A DNA stretch of 64,000 bases from CBDUXT01 sp965371245 (GCA_965371245.1 CBDUXT010000018.1:7086-71085), one strand, 5' to 3'. Numbered from the stretch's first letter, positions 24,704 to 34,700 are shown. Notes: generated by a model not told the origin, from the sequence alone. Program-made: numbers and translations.

Positions 24704-26362
24704 ATGGGTAAATTAACGTCAGCCAAATATCGCTTTCGGAAGCATGATCAAATTGGCGCTGCTGCAGCCGAGCAAGATGCGGAGTTTCTGCCGGACTGTT
24801 TTGTGGATGCTGGCGATCTTGCGGTTTTGGCGGACTGCCGGGATCGGCGGCGGATTGTGCTCGGAAGAACCGGTACGGGGAAGACGGCGCTGCTACAACG
24901 GCTTGCCGCCCAGGAGGAACATGTGGTCGAAATCTCCCCCGAACAACTCTCGCTGTCCTACCTCTCGAACAGCACGATGCTTCCGTATCTAATGGAGATC
25001 GGCGTCGATCTCGATCAGTTTTTCCGGCTTCTGTGGCGCCATGTGTTTGCCGTAGAACTGATCAAGGAACGATATCGGATAAGGAATGAGGGACAGAAGA
25101 AATCCTTCCTTGAGCGGATTTACGAGCGGTTCCAGGACGACAAGCGCAAGAAGCCGGCCATGGAATACTTGGTGAGCTGGGGCGAGAGTTTTTGGGAGCA
25201 GACTGAATACAGGGTTCAGGAAGTAACGTCCAAGCTCGAGAAGGATATCCGAGGATCGTTCGGTGCAAAGTCAGTTCTGTTTGCTGCCGCCGCGAGCGGC
25301 AGCCGGAAGCTAACGGAAGAGGAGCGAAAGGAGTTCTGCGAGCAGGCTCAGGCCGTCGTGAACACAGTTCAGATACGCGAGCTCTTCCAGGTCATAGATC
25401 TCCTAAGCACCGACCTGCTGGATGATCCGACGCATCCTATCTACGTCGTGATAGACCGCCTGGACGACAACTGGATAGACGAGCGTTTCCGTTATCGGCT
25501 CATCAGAGCCTTGATCGAGGCTGTCGGTGAGTTCGCGAAGGTGCGGACTACGAAGATCGTCGTCGCGCTCCGGCGAGATCTGATCGACCGTGTGATTCGT
25601 GAGACGCGCAGCACGAGCTTTCAAGAAGAGAAGTATCGCGACCTCTATCTGCAGATTTCTTGGTCGCAAGAGCAGTTGCTCGAGGTGCTGGATCGGCGCA
25701 TCGACAAGCTAGTCCAGCGCTCCTACACCAAGGAGGCGGTTACGCACAGAGATCTTCTCCCCGATTCAGTAGATGGGCAATCCTTGCAGGAATACCTTCT
25801 CGAACGAACACTCTACCGCCCTCGAGACATTATTCTGTTCTTCAATCACTGCATAAAATGTAGTATTGAACAGCAGAAAGGTAAACCCGCGATACCTGTT
25901 TCTGTGCTGAAAATGGCTGCGCGCGAACATGCGCGCGATCGCCTTCGCTCGCTGGCGGATGAGTGGCATTCGAATTTTCCGGATCTTCTGGAGTTCGGCG
26001 ACGTCCTGAAAAAGAAACCCGCATCCTTTCGACTACGGGAGATCGCCGTCGATGAGATTGAGGAGTTGTGCTTACGCGTCGTCGTCGTCGATACATCCGT
26101 GACTGGTCCTCTGGCGATGAAGGCGCGATCCGTCGTCGAGAATCTGCTTTCCGCGAGGGCTTTCAGGGAGTATCTAATGCGAGTGTTCTACCGCGTGGGT
26201 CTCGTTGGTCTCAAGACCGAAGGGTTCCGAGAAACACAATGGTCCTTCCTGGGCAATACTGAACTAAGCGCGGCAGAGATTCGGGAGGACAGTCGCGTGA
26301 GTGTTTGGCCCATGTTCTTCCCTGCCCTCGGAATCAATCGTCGCCGTCAAGCGAAGCCATGA
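24704..26362 (+). CDS. P-loop ATPase of the Sll1717 type
   Basis: 552 residues. Walker A is GRTGTGKTAL (about residues 54-63) and Walker B is YVVIDRLDDNW (~250-260), followed by a sensor-like IVVALRRDLIDRVI. The N-terminal GKLTSAKYRFRKHDQIGAAA opening matches the family called P-loop ATPase, Sll1717. The C-terminal half is helical. Function is unknown; STAND/KAP-like ATPases of this kind often occur in defence islands, and the gene here sits between a pseudogene and repeats, in DNA less GC-rich than its neighbours. ATG 24704 has GGAG 6 bases upstream; a GTG at 24680 is in frame. Confidence 0.75.
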   Translation: MGKLTSAKYRFRKHDQIGAAAAEQDAEFLPDCFVDAGDLAVLADCRDRRRIVLGRTGTGKTALLQRLAAQEEHVVEISPEQLSLSYLSNSTMLPYLMEIGVDLDQFFRLLWRHVFAVELIKERYRIRNEGQKKSFLERIYERFQDDKRKKPAMEYLVSWGESFWEQTEYRVQEVTSKLEKDIRGSFGAKSVLFAAAASGSRKLTEEERKEFCEQAQAVVNTVQIRELFQVIDLLSTDLLDDPTHPIYVVIDRLDDNWIDERFRYRLIRALIEAVGEFAKVRTTKIVVALRRDLIDRVIRETRSTSFQEEKYRDLYLQISWSQEQLLEVLDRRIDKLVQRSYTKEAVTHRDLLPDSVDGQSLQEYLLERTLYRPRDIILFFNHCIKCSIEQQKGKPAIPVSVLKMAAREHARDRLRSLADEWHSNFPDLLEFGDVLKKKPASFRLREIAVDEIEELCLRVVVVDTSVTGPLAMKARSVVENLLSARAFREYLMRVFYRVGLVGLKTEGFRETQWSFLGNTELSAAEIREDSRVSVWPMFFPALGINRRRQAKP

Positions 26363-26604
26363 GTGGGGACCCGCTGAACCGAGCCCGGAGCGCGAGCAAT
26401 CCGGTCACCGCGGCTGGCGACACGATCGCCGAGTAGCGCCACGAACGCATCATCGGGCGCCTCGTGATACGGTGGACCGACGAACTCGGCGAGAGCGTCT
26501 TTTTCGCTAGCGCGGCTCATCGCATCGCGGGCGGGCGGTTCCGTCGCGACGCACAAGGGGACAACGAACATCCCGCAAAGCGTAACGGTCAGTTCTCGTC
26601 GCAT
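26347..26604 (-). CDS. small exported hypothetical protein, possibly truncated
   Basis: 85 residues. The start is credible: CGGAGAG lies 8 bases before ATG 26604 and the first 20 residues (MRRELTVTLCGMFVVPLCVA) form a signal peptide. The remainder is short and without recognisable domain, and its end overlaps the ATPase gene on the other strand by 16 bases. It may be the 5' remnant of a longer secreted-protein gene. Confidence 0.4.
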   Translation of the reverse strand: MRRELTVTLCGMFVVPLCVATEPPARDAMSRASEKDALAEFVGPPYHEAPDDAFVALLGDRVASRGDRIARAPGSVQRVPTHGFA

Positions 26605-26833
26605 GGTTCAACTCTCCGGGTGGTGCGGTTTGCGGTAGACTCCGGCGGTGGCACAACCGTCATATTATAGCACCCAAAAACGAGGCGACCACCGTACGGA
26701 ATGGGTAGCAGGGTTGCGGAGGGATCTGGTGGGGTATCGAGTTTCTTGTCCGGCCCCCACCCTTCGCCAAAAACGAAGGATGGGGCACCCGCTTGTCACG
26801 CGCCCGGTTGCGCAATACCCCGTTCGTCGTCCC

Positions 26834-26863
26834 GAGCCGCGTGGCTTTGGCCCGCGCGGACGC
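26834..26863. repeat. REP-like hairpin repeat, copy 5
   Basis: GAGCCGCGTGGCTTTGGCCC followed by GCGCGGACGC, a diverged unit with several changes in the left arm. Confidence 0.75.
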
Positions 26864-26914
26864 CCGACCCACTTGGGCGCCCGCTGCCTTCGCAGCAAGC
26901 GTGGGCTGACACCT

Positions 26915-27012
26915 GCGTGTGGGGTGCTCCATGCCTTTAGCCAAACGGGGGCACGAATCAGGTGACCATTGGAGTCCCTAACCTCCGAAGAGGTGGGCCA
27001 CCCGCCCGTCCC
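26915..27012. repeat. ~100 bp dispersed repeat, uninterrupted copy
   Basis: Contains GGGTGCTCCATGCCTTTAGC, GTGACCATTGGAGTCCCTAA and AAGAGGTGGGCCACCCGCCC. The same order of motifs occurs at 52335-52550, where the 120 bp MITE has been inserted between the last two. Confidence 0.65.
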
Positions 27013-27044
27013 GCGAGATTTTGTCGATTTTTCTCAAACGGAAC

Positions 27045-27087
27045 TTGACGGGGGCGGTTTCTTGCAGTATATTCTGTATAGACAGAA
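27045..27087 (+). promoter_or_regulatory. sigma-70 promoter with overlapping palindromic operator
   Basis: TTGACG (27045-27050), a 17 base spacer and TATATT (27068-27073) form a near-ideal promoter. TTCTGT-ATAG-ACAGAA at 27072-27087 is a perfect 6-4-6 inverted repeat overlapping the -10 and start site. A dimeric regulator bound there would block transcription, so autorepression by the regulator gene just downstream is likely. Confidence 0.8.
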
Positions 27088-27101
27088 ACAGGAGAAACGC
27101 G

Positions 27102-27635
27102 GTGATCCAACTGACGGCGGCCATGGAAGGGTTCGTGCTTCACTGGGGGGAGATGGGGGCCAAGTGGGGCGTCAACCGAACCGTCGCCCAGATCCACGCG
27201 CTGTTGTTCCTCTCGCCGAGCCCGCTGAACGCCGAGCAGATCGCCGAGACGCTTTCGGTGGCACGGTCCAACGTCAGCACCAGCCTTCATGAGCTTCAGG
27301 GCTGGGGCATCGTGAAGGTCGTCCACGTCATGGGCGACCGGCGCGACCACTTCGAGTCGATGAAGGACGTCTGGGAGATGTTTCAGATCATCCTGGACGA
27401 GCGGAAGAAACGCGAATGCGACCCGACGCTGGTGGTCCTGCGCGAACTCGCCGCCAAGGCGAAAAAATCCGGGGCGAAAGACGCCCACACCCACGAGCGG
27501 CTCGCCGACATGCTCAGCTTCTTCGAGACCATGTCGACCTGGTACACGCAGATTCGCCGCATGCCGACCGGCTCGGTGATCAAGTTCGTGAAGATGAGCG
27601 ACAAGGTTCGAAAGGTATTGGGTTTTGCATCCTAG
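27102..27635 (+). CDS. GbsR/MarR-family transcriptional regulator
   Basis: 177 residues. Winged-helix DNA-binding domain of the GbsR (MarR-like) family: WGVNRTVAQIHALLFLSP, LNAEQIAETLSVARSNVSTS (recognition helix) and LQGWGIVKVVHVMGDRRDHF (wing). The C-terminal half is helical for dimerisation. GTG 27102 follows GGAG at 27091-27094; a longer frame to 27021 would run through the promoter. In known cases such regulators control osmolyte uptake or membrane functions; here no target gene is adjacent, only repeats follow. Confidence 0.88.
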   Translation: MIQLTAAMEGFVLHWGEMGAKWGVNRTVAQIHALLFLSPSPLNAEQIAETLSVARSNVSTSLHELQGWGIVKVVHVMGDRRDHFESMKDVWEMFQIILDERKKRECDPTLVVLRELAAKAKKSGAKDAHTHERLADMLSFFETMSTWYTQIRRMPTGSVIKFVKMSDKVRKVLGFAS

Positions 27636-27676
27636 TGCATGGTCACACGTCGTTTTGCGGGTTCGTTGCCGGGTCA

Positions 27677-27727
27677 GAGCCGCGGGCGCTAGCCCGCGGA
27701 CTGGTCCCGCCGCTAGCGCGGCAGGCT
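27677..27727. repeat. REP-like hairpin repeat, copy 6, with a second hairpin
   Basis: GAGCCGCGGGCGCTAGCCCG then CGG, followed by CCGCCGCTAGCGCGGCAGGC. The outer CAGAGCC and GGCTCTG also pair, giving a larger cruciform just after the regulator gene, where it could end transcription. Confidence 0.7.
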
Positions 27728-27794
27728 CTGATTAGCACGACCGGTCGCGGCGTTGCGGGTAACGAAAACCCGCAGATTCAGGAGTGAAGATGCA

Positions 27795-27930
27795 CTAGTG
27801 CCGTTTCCAGAAAGCTGGCTCGCCTTCGCGCGGCTGCGGTCGTTGGGTGGCATGGCCAAGCGCAGCGCGGCCATGTGCTCGGTGGATCGACGCATGCCCG
27901 CGCCTCCGGCTTGGGCATGCCACCCGACGC
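27795..27930. mobile_element. one-ended copy of the 166 bp MITE-like element
   Basis: Left end CTAGTGCCGTTTCCAGAAAG and the GGTGGCATGGCCAAGCGCAG interior match the element at 12869, through to GGCTTGGGCATGCCACCCGA, but the right inverted repeat is replaced by other sequence. Confidence 0.7.
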
Positions 27931-27965
27931 TACGGCGATTCTACCGTGAGGGCACGCGTTCTTCG

Positions 27966-28121
27966 AGGGAGAGGGCGATCAGGGTGCATGACCGAATCGG
28001 CGGGCAGTTTTCAGAGCACAGGGCGCAAGCCCTGTGACCGGTCTGGTATCGTAGAAGCCCGTGCTTGTTCGCATCGTGTCCGTGGGCTTGCGCCCACGGC
28101 TGTGACGCGGCGTGGCGCGGT
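27966..28121. repeat. ~155 bp direct repeat, left copy (with 29622)
   Basis: Runs from AGGGAGAGGGCGATC through GCGGGCAGTTTTCAGAGCAC, GACCGGTCTGGTATCGTAGA and GCTTGCGCCCACGGC to GACGCGGCGTGGCGC. It is nearly identical, in the same orientation, to 29622-29788; the NxxGxxAF gene lies between. Internal hairpins centre on GGGCGCAAGCCC-like and GGGCTTGCGCCC segments. Confidence 0.85.
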
Positions 28122-28245
28122 CAAGATGGCTTTGCGCCCCCCCGTCAAAAGTGTCACGCACCCGGGCGATCCGGCCCCGGACCTACGTCGCAGGCGTTGA
28201 TCGTGCCGGAAGCGGCACCATCTTCGTGATGCCATGGGAGTCGTG

Positions 28246-29560
28246 CTATGCCAGGGTCTGTTGTTTGGTGACGGCTATGGTTCCGGCGGTTAGGAGTAGG
28301 AGTGTCATGGCGATGACGCCCCAGGTGGAGAGTGTGGGGATGGGTGGCGGCGGCGGTGGGAGGCCGTCGCCGGTATAGACGCCGCCCGGGCTGGCGGAGA
28401 AAACGACCCGTTCGCCGCTGATCTCCGGGCCGGCACCCTCCAGAATGTTTAAGTCCGTGAAGTTGGTCGAAGAGCCTGGAACCTGTGTGCGCTGGTCGGC
28501 GATGATGCGGAACTCGCCGTTGATGTAGGAGAATATGCCCCCCCCCCTCCACTGTGGCGCCTCCGAAGGCGATGTTCTCTCCGTCGATGGAAATCCTGTT
28601 GGCGAAGGTTCCGCCGAACGTGCCGCCGCCGGGTGCCGGTGTGTTGGTGTTGGCGATCAGGCGAAGCGTGCCGTTGATGTAGGCGTAGACACCAAAGGGT
28701 GCGGAAAAGACCACGTTCTCGCCGCTGATGCCCGGCCACCGGGTGGTGGACAGGCCGAAGTTAGTGGGGAACGAACCGCCAGAGGGCGTGGGCGATCCCG
28801 TCTCGGCGATCACGCGGATTTCACCGTTGACCGACAGGTAGAGACCGTGCGTGAACACCGTGGTGGCGAAGAAGGCCACGTTTTGGCCGCTGATGGCGGG
28901 GCTGACGGTGAGACCTCCAACGGTACCGATCGGAAACGCGGCGCCTGGAAGAAACATGCCCTTTTCCGCGATCGTCCGCAGCTCACCGTTGATGACTGCG
29001 TAGACCCCAGTGCCGTCATCGTGCCGGGCGAGGAAGGCGATGTTTTCCCCGTCGATACCGGGTGAGCCCGGGAAGCTGCCGAACGTCACGCTGTGTCCCG
29101 GCACGAGCGTGTGGGTGTCCACGACCTTCTCCAGCAGGCCGTCCTGCCAGCGCCAGATCGCCGAGCCATAACCAAGGCTGAGACCCTTGAACACAACGGT
29201 TGGGCCGCAGATGGTCGGCCCCGAGCCCAACGAGCCCCCGAAGGCGAAGTTGAAATTACTGCCGGGAATCTTCATCGAAGAGTCAGCAACCACGACCAGT
29301 TGCCCGTCGATGTGGGCGTAGATTCCCGAGCCGCCGTCGATGCTCGCCTTGAAGACGACGTTGTCCCCGCTGATGGACGGGCTCCAACTGTCCTCCATGT
29401 CGGCGAAGAGACGGAAGTTGCCCAAGCCGCCGGGCGCGGGTTGCATGTACCGGGCGATGGCCTGCACGGGAGCCCGCACGGGTTGGGCGCGTGCTATGTC
29501 GCTGTGTGCGCCGAGCACGGCACACACCAGGAAGACCGCACGCATTCCATGATGCTTCAT
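28246..29560 (-). pseudogene. NxxGxxAF-repeat exported protein with IPTL-CTERM tail, frameshifted at a G10 tract
   Basis: MKHHGMRAVFLVCAVLGAHS is a signal peptide and GAAGGAG precedes the ATG. The body has tandem repeats of the NxxGxxAF choice-of-anchor family: NVVFKASIDGGSGIYAHIDG, NIAFLARHDDGTGVYAVING, NVAFFATTVFTHGLYLSVNG and NVVFSAPFGVYAYING. At 28538-28547 the coding strand has ten G. Nine G would restore the frame, giving IFSYINGEFRIIADQRTQVP and then a C-terminal IPTLSTWGVIAMTLLLLTAG sorting helix ending at 28246. As written, the protein reads out of frame to 28154. The intact product would be 437 residues, cell-surface sorted. The defect may be a phase-variable tract, a mutation or a sequencing slip. 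Confidence 0.85.
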
Positions 29561-29621
29561 GGCTTATCACTCCTTCCCGAACCGCTGGCGATGATTGTAC
29601 CTGGAGGGCGTGTGGCTTTCA

Positions 29622-29788
29622 AGGGAGAGGGCGATCCCTCTCCCAACCGGGTGTATGATCGAATCGGCGGGCAGTTTTCAGAGAACAGAGCGCGAGCCCT
29701 GTGACCGGTCTGGTATCGTAGAAGCCCTGGCTTGTTCGCATCGTGTCCGTGAGCTTGCGCCCACGGCTCTGACGCGGCGTGGCGCCGT
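29622..29788. repeat. ~155 bp direct repeat, right copy (with 27966)
   Basis: Matches 27966-28121 over nearly its full length in the same orientation, with roughly a dozen substitutions and a short insertion after GGGCGATC. A third, more diverged copy is at about 59069-59172. Confidence 0.85.
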
Positions 29789-29919
29789 CTTGCACGCGCG
29801 GCCGATGTTGTCGCGCGCCTGGCAACCGGGCGGATGGATGCAGCGTTGACGATCGGCTCGCCCCGCGAGAGACTTGCTGAGGTAGGACTTGCAGAAGGCT
29901 GCCCATCGGGAGATGCGCC

Positions 29920-30621
29920 GTGCGAACGCTCACCGACGTGTTCGGTCGAACCCGCATCATCACGTTCGATTGCTACGGGACGCTCATCGACTGGCGAGCC
30001 GGGCTGACCGAAAGTTTCATCGAGCTGTTCGGCTCGCAGATGGCGGCTGGAGCCGACGAGGTGTTCGCCGACTATGTGCGGATCGAGGCCGAGGTCGAGG
30101 CCGAACCGTATCGACCCTACCGGCAGGTGCTTGTGGAGGTGGCGCGTCGGCTGGCGCCGCACTTTGGCATCGACCTACCCGTCGAGCGCGAATCGTTACT
30201 GGGCGACCGACTTGGGTCGTGGCCTGTCTTTGGTGACACCAAGGTGGCGCTGGCCCGTCTGAAAGAGCGATTTCATCTGGGCATTCTCTCCAACATCGAC
30301 CGAGATCTCTTTGCGGAGACGGCCGAGGGCTTAGGGGTTGAGTTCGACGTCGTGATTACGGCCGAGGACGTGGGTTCGTACAAGCCCGCCCGGGCCCACT
30401 TTGAACGTCTCCTTTCGTTGGGATATGACCGCACCGAGATCTTGCACGTTGCCCAAAGTGTGTTTCACGACGGGGTTCCCGCGCGCGATCTCGATCTTGC
30501 CTACGTGTGGATCAACCGATACAACGATACGAACACGACGGACGCAAAGCCGTCGGCCCAATATCCGGATCTCCAGTCGCTTACGGATGCGATCGGCGGC
30601 GTGACCAGCGAAGGGGTGTGA
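29920..30621 (+). CDS. HAD superfamily hydrolase (haloacid dehalogenase type II-like)
   Basis: 233 residues. The nucleophile is Asp17 in TFDCYGTLIDW, followed by the cap domain, the motif II region LGILSNIDRDLF, and motifs III/IV around EDVGSYKPARAHFE. Asp-x-Tyr at motif I (DCYGTLIDW) is typical of L-2-haloacid dehalogenase-type members rather than phosphatases (Asp-x-Asp). The start is GTG 29920 with CGGGAG 7 bases upstream. The next small gene begins 5 bases after its stop, so the two are an operon. The substrate is not predictable. Confidence 0.88.
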   Translation: MRTLTDVFGRTRIITFDCYGTLIDWRAGLTESFIELFGSQMAAGADEVFADYVRIEAEVEAEPYRPYRQVLVEVARRLAPHFGIDLPVERESLLGDRLGSWPVFGDTKVALARLKERFHLGILSNIDRDLFAETAEGLGVEFDVVITAEDVGSYKPARAHFERLLSLGYDRTEILHVAQSVFHDGVPARDLDLAYVWINRYNDTNTTDAKPSAQYPDLQSLTDAIGGVTSEGV

Positions 30622-30626
30622 AAGAC

Positions 30627-30884
30627 ATGTCCGAATCACGGTTTCCACCGGGAACGCCCGTTTGTGTCAGGCAGATCGTTCAGCGGCGAGGCCGCTCGTT
30701 CGAGACGGAGGTTGTGGGGGTTGTCGAGTCGTGGGCGACGGAACCGACCGGGAGCTGGTTCGCCCACGGGAAGGACGACAAGCTCTGGCTTTATCGGCTC
30801 AAGCTTCGAAAGGCGGACGGCGAATACACGCTCGTCGTCGTCGATGACCGCACGGAGATCGCCAAGATCGAGGTCGCACACTAA
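30627..30884 (+). CDS. conserved small hypothetical protein
   Basis: 85 residues: FPPGTPVCVRQIVQRRGRSF, then ETEVVGVVESWATEPTGSWF, HGKDDKLWLYRLKLRKADGE and YTLVVVDDRTEIAKIE. The pattern of alternating short strands suggests a small beta-barrel of SH3-like type. It sits 5 bases after the HAD hydrolase gene, so it is probably co-transcribed. I do not know a function. Confidence 0.7.
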   Translation: MSESRFPPGTPVCVRQIVQRRGRSFETEVVGVVESWATEPTGSWFAHGKDDKLWLYRLKLRKADGEYTLVVVDDRTEIAKIEVAH

Positions 30885-31593
30885 AGGCGCTATTCCGACA
30901 ACGGGTGTGGCACCGGCTTCCCGCCCGTGAGGACACCGGGAAGAGGCCGGTGCGGCACGATCCCGGGAAAGGCTCTACCGCACGCTCCCTCTTGCCGTGC
31001 CGGGCCTCGGATATCCGAGGCCCGGTGACGGCTCCGCCGCGCATCAGACGGACCGTCAGGACCACCCACAACTCCGTAGCGTCCAACGTTTTGATGTCTC
31101 GGAAGGCGAGTAGCCGCCAACGCGCAACGTTCCGGCGCTCGAACCGCGCGGCATCCCTGGATCGGACCACCGATAACGAGCCATATTCCGTCTTGGGTGC
31201 GCGTTTTCGACTCCGGCTGGGCAAGAGTCCTTGCTGGGAATCGGGGCCGAGATCTGCGCCGGAAGAACGATCGACTCGAGCGTCCGAACGGGGTTGTATC
31301 GGTTCTTGCAATCGGATACAATCGCAGTGATAATTGGCCCGGGCTACTAAACTCCCAGGGCTCTGCGAGGGTCGCCATGGTCGGACGATTGATGGCCGTT
31401 TTCTCTTTGCGGGGATGTGCTCGCGCCGCTTGTATCGGATGCGACCGCATGTCCGTTGGGACCACCCACGCCGCTCTTTCCTCAAGCAAGGCCGCCTCGC
31501 GCGGTCGCGAGAAACCACACCGAAGGACGCTTGTGCAATCGGTTCGTGCCATGATCATGGCATCGGAACCGTCGCGGATCGGGTGTCCCAGCC
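30885..31593. other. long gene-free spacer with hairpins
   Basis: About 700 bases without a credible gene. It holds an imperfect palindrome at about 30904-30959 (GTGTGGCACCGGCTTCCCG paired with CGGGAAGAGGCCGGTGCGGC) and a perfect 26 bp palindrome at 31000-31025 centred on CGGATATCCG. Open frames on both strands here are basic and Ser/Arg-rich, as expected of shadow frames. Confidence 0.55.
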
Positions 31594-31737
31594 GTCGCGG
31601 CGATGGGTCACGCCGGCATCTCGCCGAGCCCGCGCGCGGGCGTCAAACTACAAGATATCGTAATGCAGTCGGCATCATCCGGTCGGAGCGTGGGGCTCCG
31701 GGTGGGTGCGCCGCTACGGGAACATTGGTGATCAAGC
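31594..31737. repeat. ~140 bp direct repeat, left copy (with 37883)
   Basis: Ends 14 bases before the ribosome site of the giant gene. Shares with 37883-38035 the motifs GATGGGTCA, GGCATCTC, GCCCGCGCGCGG, ATCGTAATGCAGTCGGCAT and CCGGGTGGGTGCGCC in the same order and orientation. Confidence 0.8.
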
Positions 31738-31764
31738 CGGTTCCACATACGGAGGCATGGAACG

Positions 31765-34700
31765 ATGAGAGAGACTCTGCAGTGCTGTAGGCAACGGTGT
31801 ATCGTGGTGTTGTTGGCGACCGGGCTTCTGGTCGTCGGCCATTCGTTGCAAAGGGCCGATGCCCAGGGAAAGAAACCACCGCGGCCAAGTGCCGTTCGCG
31901 CCCCCAACCCAGAGTTACTCGATTTGGCCGAGAGTGCCTCTGACGTGCGCCGGGCGGTTGGCGGCGAATGGGAAACGATGATCGATCTGGGTTCAGGGGA
32001 TTACCGTGCCCATACGCAACGTGAGTGGATTCTCAACGGAGGCGGGAACGTCTCCGCAGCCTTCAGCGGCCCCACGGGAGTGGCGTGCCAGCAAGACGCG
32101 GATTGCAACGATTGCAATTCATGTACCCTCGACCGCTGCGATGACTCGGTATGCGTCGGCGGTCGCAGAAACGGCCAGGGATGTACCGAGGATGAGTTCT
32201 GCGAGGGTGTCTGTGACGGTGGCGTCGATAGCGGACAACCTTGCACGACAAACTTCGATTGCTGCGGTAACGGCTTTGAAATCCCAGACGGTGTGTGCGC
32301 TTTCAACCCCTGCGTACCGTTGACCACCGGCGGCCCCGACGGCACGGGCGGTCGTCAGTGCGTCAACGCCCTCCTGCCGGACGGACAGTTTTTCACCGAG
32401 GGTGAGTGTAACGACGGTCTCGAGTGCAACGGCCGGGAGACGTGCGACAGCGCTACAAGCACCTGTGTAGCCGGCGACCCGCTGGTCGCGTTCGTGCCGC
32501 GATGCGACGCCGGCGCCAACGTGGGGCTGGCATGCGACCCCGGCGGAGACCCGAATGACGAGTGCCCGCCGGCCGCGGGCGAGCAGGACCCCGGCGCCTG
32601 CGTGCCGACGCCATTCACCTGTCAAGAGCTGGAACAGTTGTGCGATGAGGGGTTTAACAGGTGCCGCGTGGCCTGCATCACGGATGAAGACTGCAACGAC
32701 GATGGAAACTCCTGCACGCTGGACCGATGCGACCCCAAGTCGTGCGTTGGCGGGCAACAGGACGGTCAGCTCTGCCGGTTCAACGCCGACTGCGACAACG
32801 GCGACTGTAGCGGCGGCGGAACGGGCGGCTGCGTGGTCGATCCCAACCCCTGCGGCTCGGTCGCCGGGTGCAGCGAGGGATCGATCTGCGTGGGCGGCGA
32901 CACGCCAGGCGCGAGCTGTATCACCGCGTCTGATTGTGGAGACGTCGGCGTATCCTGTCCGCCGTTGGGCGTGTGCGCCGGCGGCGACAACGACGGTAAC
33001 CCCTGCACCAGCAACGCTGCTTGCCCGCTAGGGGTATGCACGGGGAATCTCAGTTGTAGAGCGGGACGCTGTTGCACCAGCGAGAACGTCTGTTTGCAGG
33101 TCAACCGAGAGGTCTGCACCGGGCTGGGTGGCGCGTGGCTGTTTACCAACGAGCCCTGTCAGGAAATCGCTACAGGCTCGTTGGACGACTGCCCGTCCGT
33201 CGGTTCGGGAATCGCCCCACCGGGCAACACCGTAGTCAACAACGCCGGCATCGTCGTGGGGCCGGGGGCAGCGGCCTGTGGCCTGGGAACCACCTTCGAA
33301 CGCATAGGCGACGATTACAAGATCGGAGACGGCATCGGGTTCGTCGAGGTTCGGATCGTGCGGCTCAACATCGACGAGATCACCGGCACTCGCCTGTTCC
33401 TCGAGTTCTGGGACACAACGAGCGACGTGGCGCGCCCGATCTTCATCGAGGACGCCCTGACCGGCGGAGCCGGCGACGGAACGAACACGTTCATCTTCTC
33501 GCCACCGCTGGCCATTCCAAAGACGGGTGTGTTTGCCATCTCCGTCGCCCGGGCCTTCACGGACACCGGCTCGTTCGCCTGGCGCTCCACGGGTTCCTCC
33601 TGCTTCAACCCCGGGTTTGAGGACGATGGCGACACCTGCGTCACCGATGCCGACTGTTCGGCCGGTGGTACGTGCCTTGCGCCCGTGGACGTCGGTGACA
33701 ACGATCCCAATGTGATGTTCGTGGACGGCCAGATGGTAACCGACTTCCTGGGCCAGTGCTCGGGCGGCGCCAACGACGGCACCATGTGCGATCGCCGCGC
33801 GGGCAACCTGGGTTGCCCCGGCGGTACCTGTGTCGATGTCCCCGACGTCCTGCGGTTCGAGCTGGTCACAACGGACATCGGTGAGCCGTTGGGCGGCTGC
33901 TGTGACGCTGCCGTGGGTTCCTGTGCGCAGACCAAGCCCTGGATCTGCATCGACCAGGGCAACGTGTTCCGCGGTGTTGGCATCGGCTGTGCCGTCTGTT
34001 TCGGCGGCGCCAACAATGCGCTCGCGTGTACCACGGACGCGGACTGCCCGGACGGGACCTGCTCTGAGCAGCTCTGTCTGGGTGATCCCCAGACTGCGTG
34101 CGCAACCGATCCGGATTGCGGCGCGAACGGGCCCTGCGTGGCCATTGCCCAGTGCAGCGCCCAGGCGTGTTGCGATCCGGACGGATCCTGTGTCGAGGTA
34201 CAGGGGCAGGGTAGCTCTTGCCCGGTCGGGACGAACTCGCTGGGCTTCGCGACGGGGTGTTCCGAGTTCTTCGTCGCCGGCGCCTCGCCCAATGCGTGCC
34301 CGCAGCCTGAGCCCTTCCCCGGCGCCGACAACTGCCGCTTGGTGAACGTACAGGAAGTCCCGATCCCCAGCAATCCGAACACTCCGTTTACCCTAACAAT
34401 CACGGGGAACAACGGAGACGCGACCTTCGACGACTGGTTCACCGGCACCTGTGACGGCGGTGCGCGGCACGGTCTGTCCTGCGATCCGGAGGCCTTGGAC
34501 CAGGCCGCGGAATGCCCGGACAACCCGTCGCTTGCCGCCGACGAAGGTACCTGCATCCGGCTCTGCAACTCCGGCAGCTTCGACGTGTTCGGCGGCACGC
34601 AGGATCCCGGTTGGTGGGACGGGATCCATATCAGCGAATGCGCCAACATCCGGTTTGACAACTGCACGTCTGACCCCTTTCCCCGCGGGCAGTGGCCGCA

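Noticed and set aside
31197..31790. 197-codon + strand frame ahead of the giant gene
   Set aside because: It runs through the direct repeat and the ribosome site of the giant gene, is Arg/Ser-rich and has no credible start.
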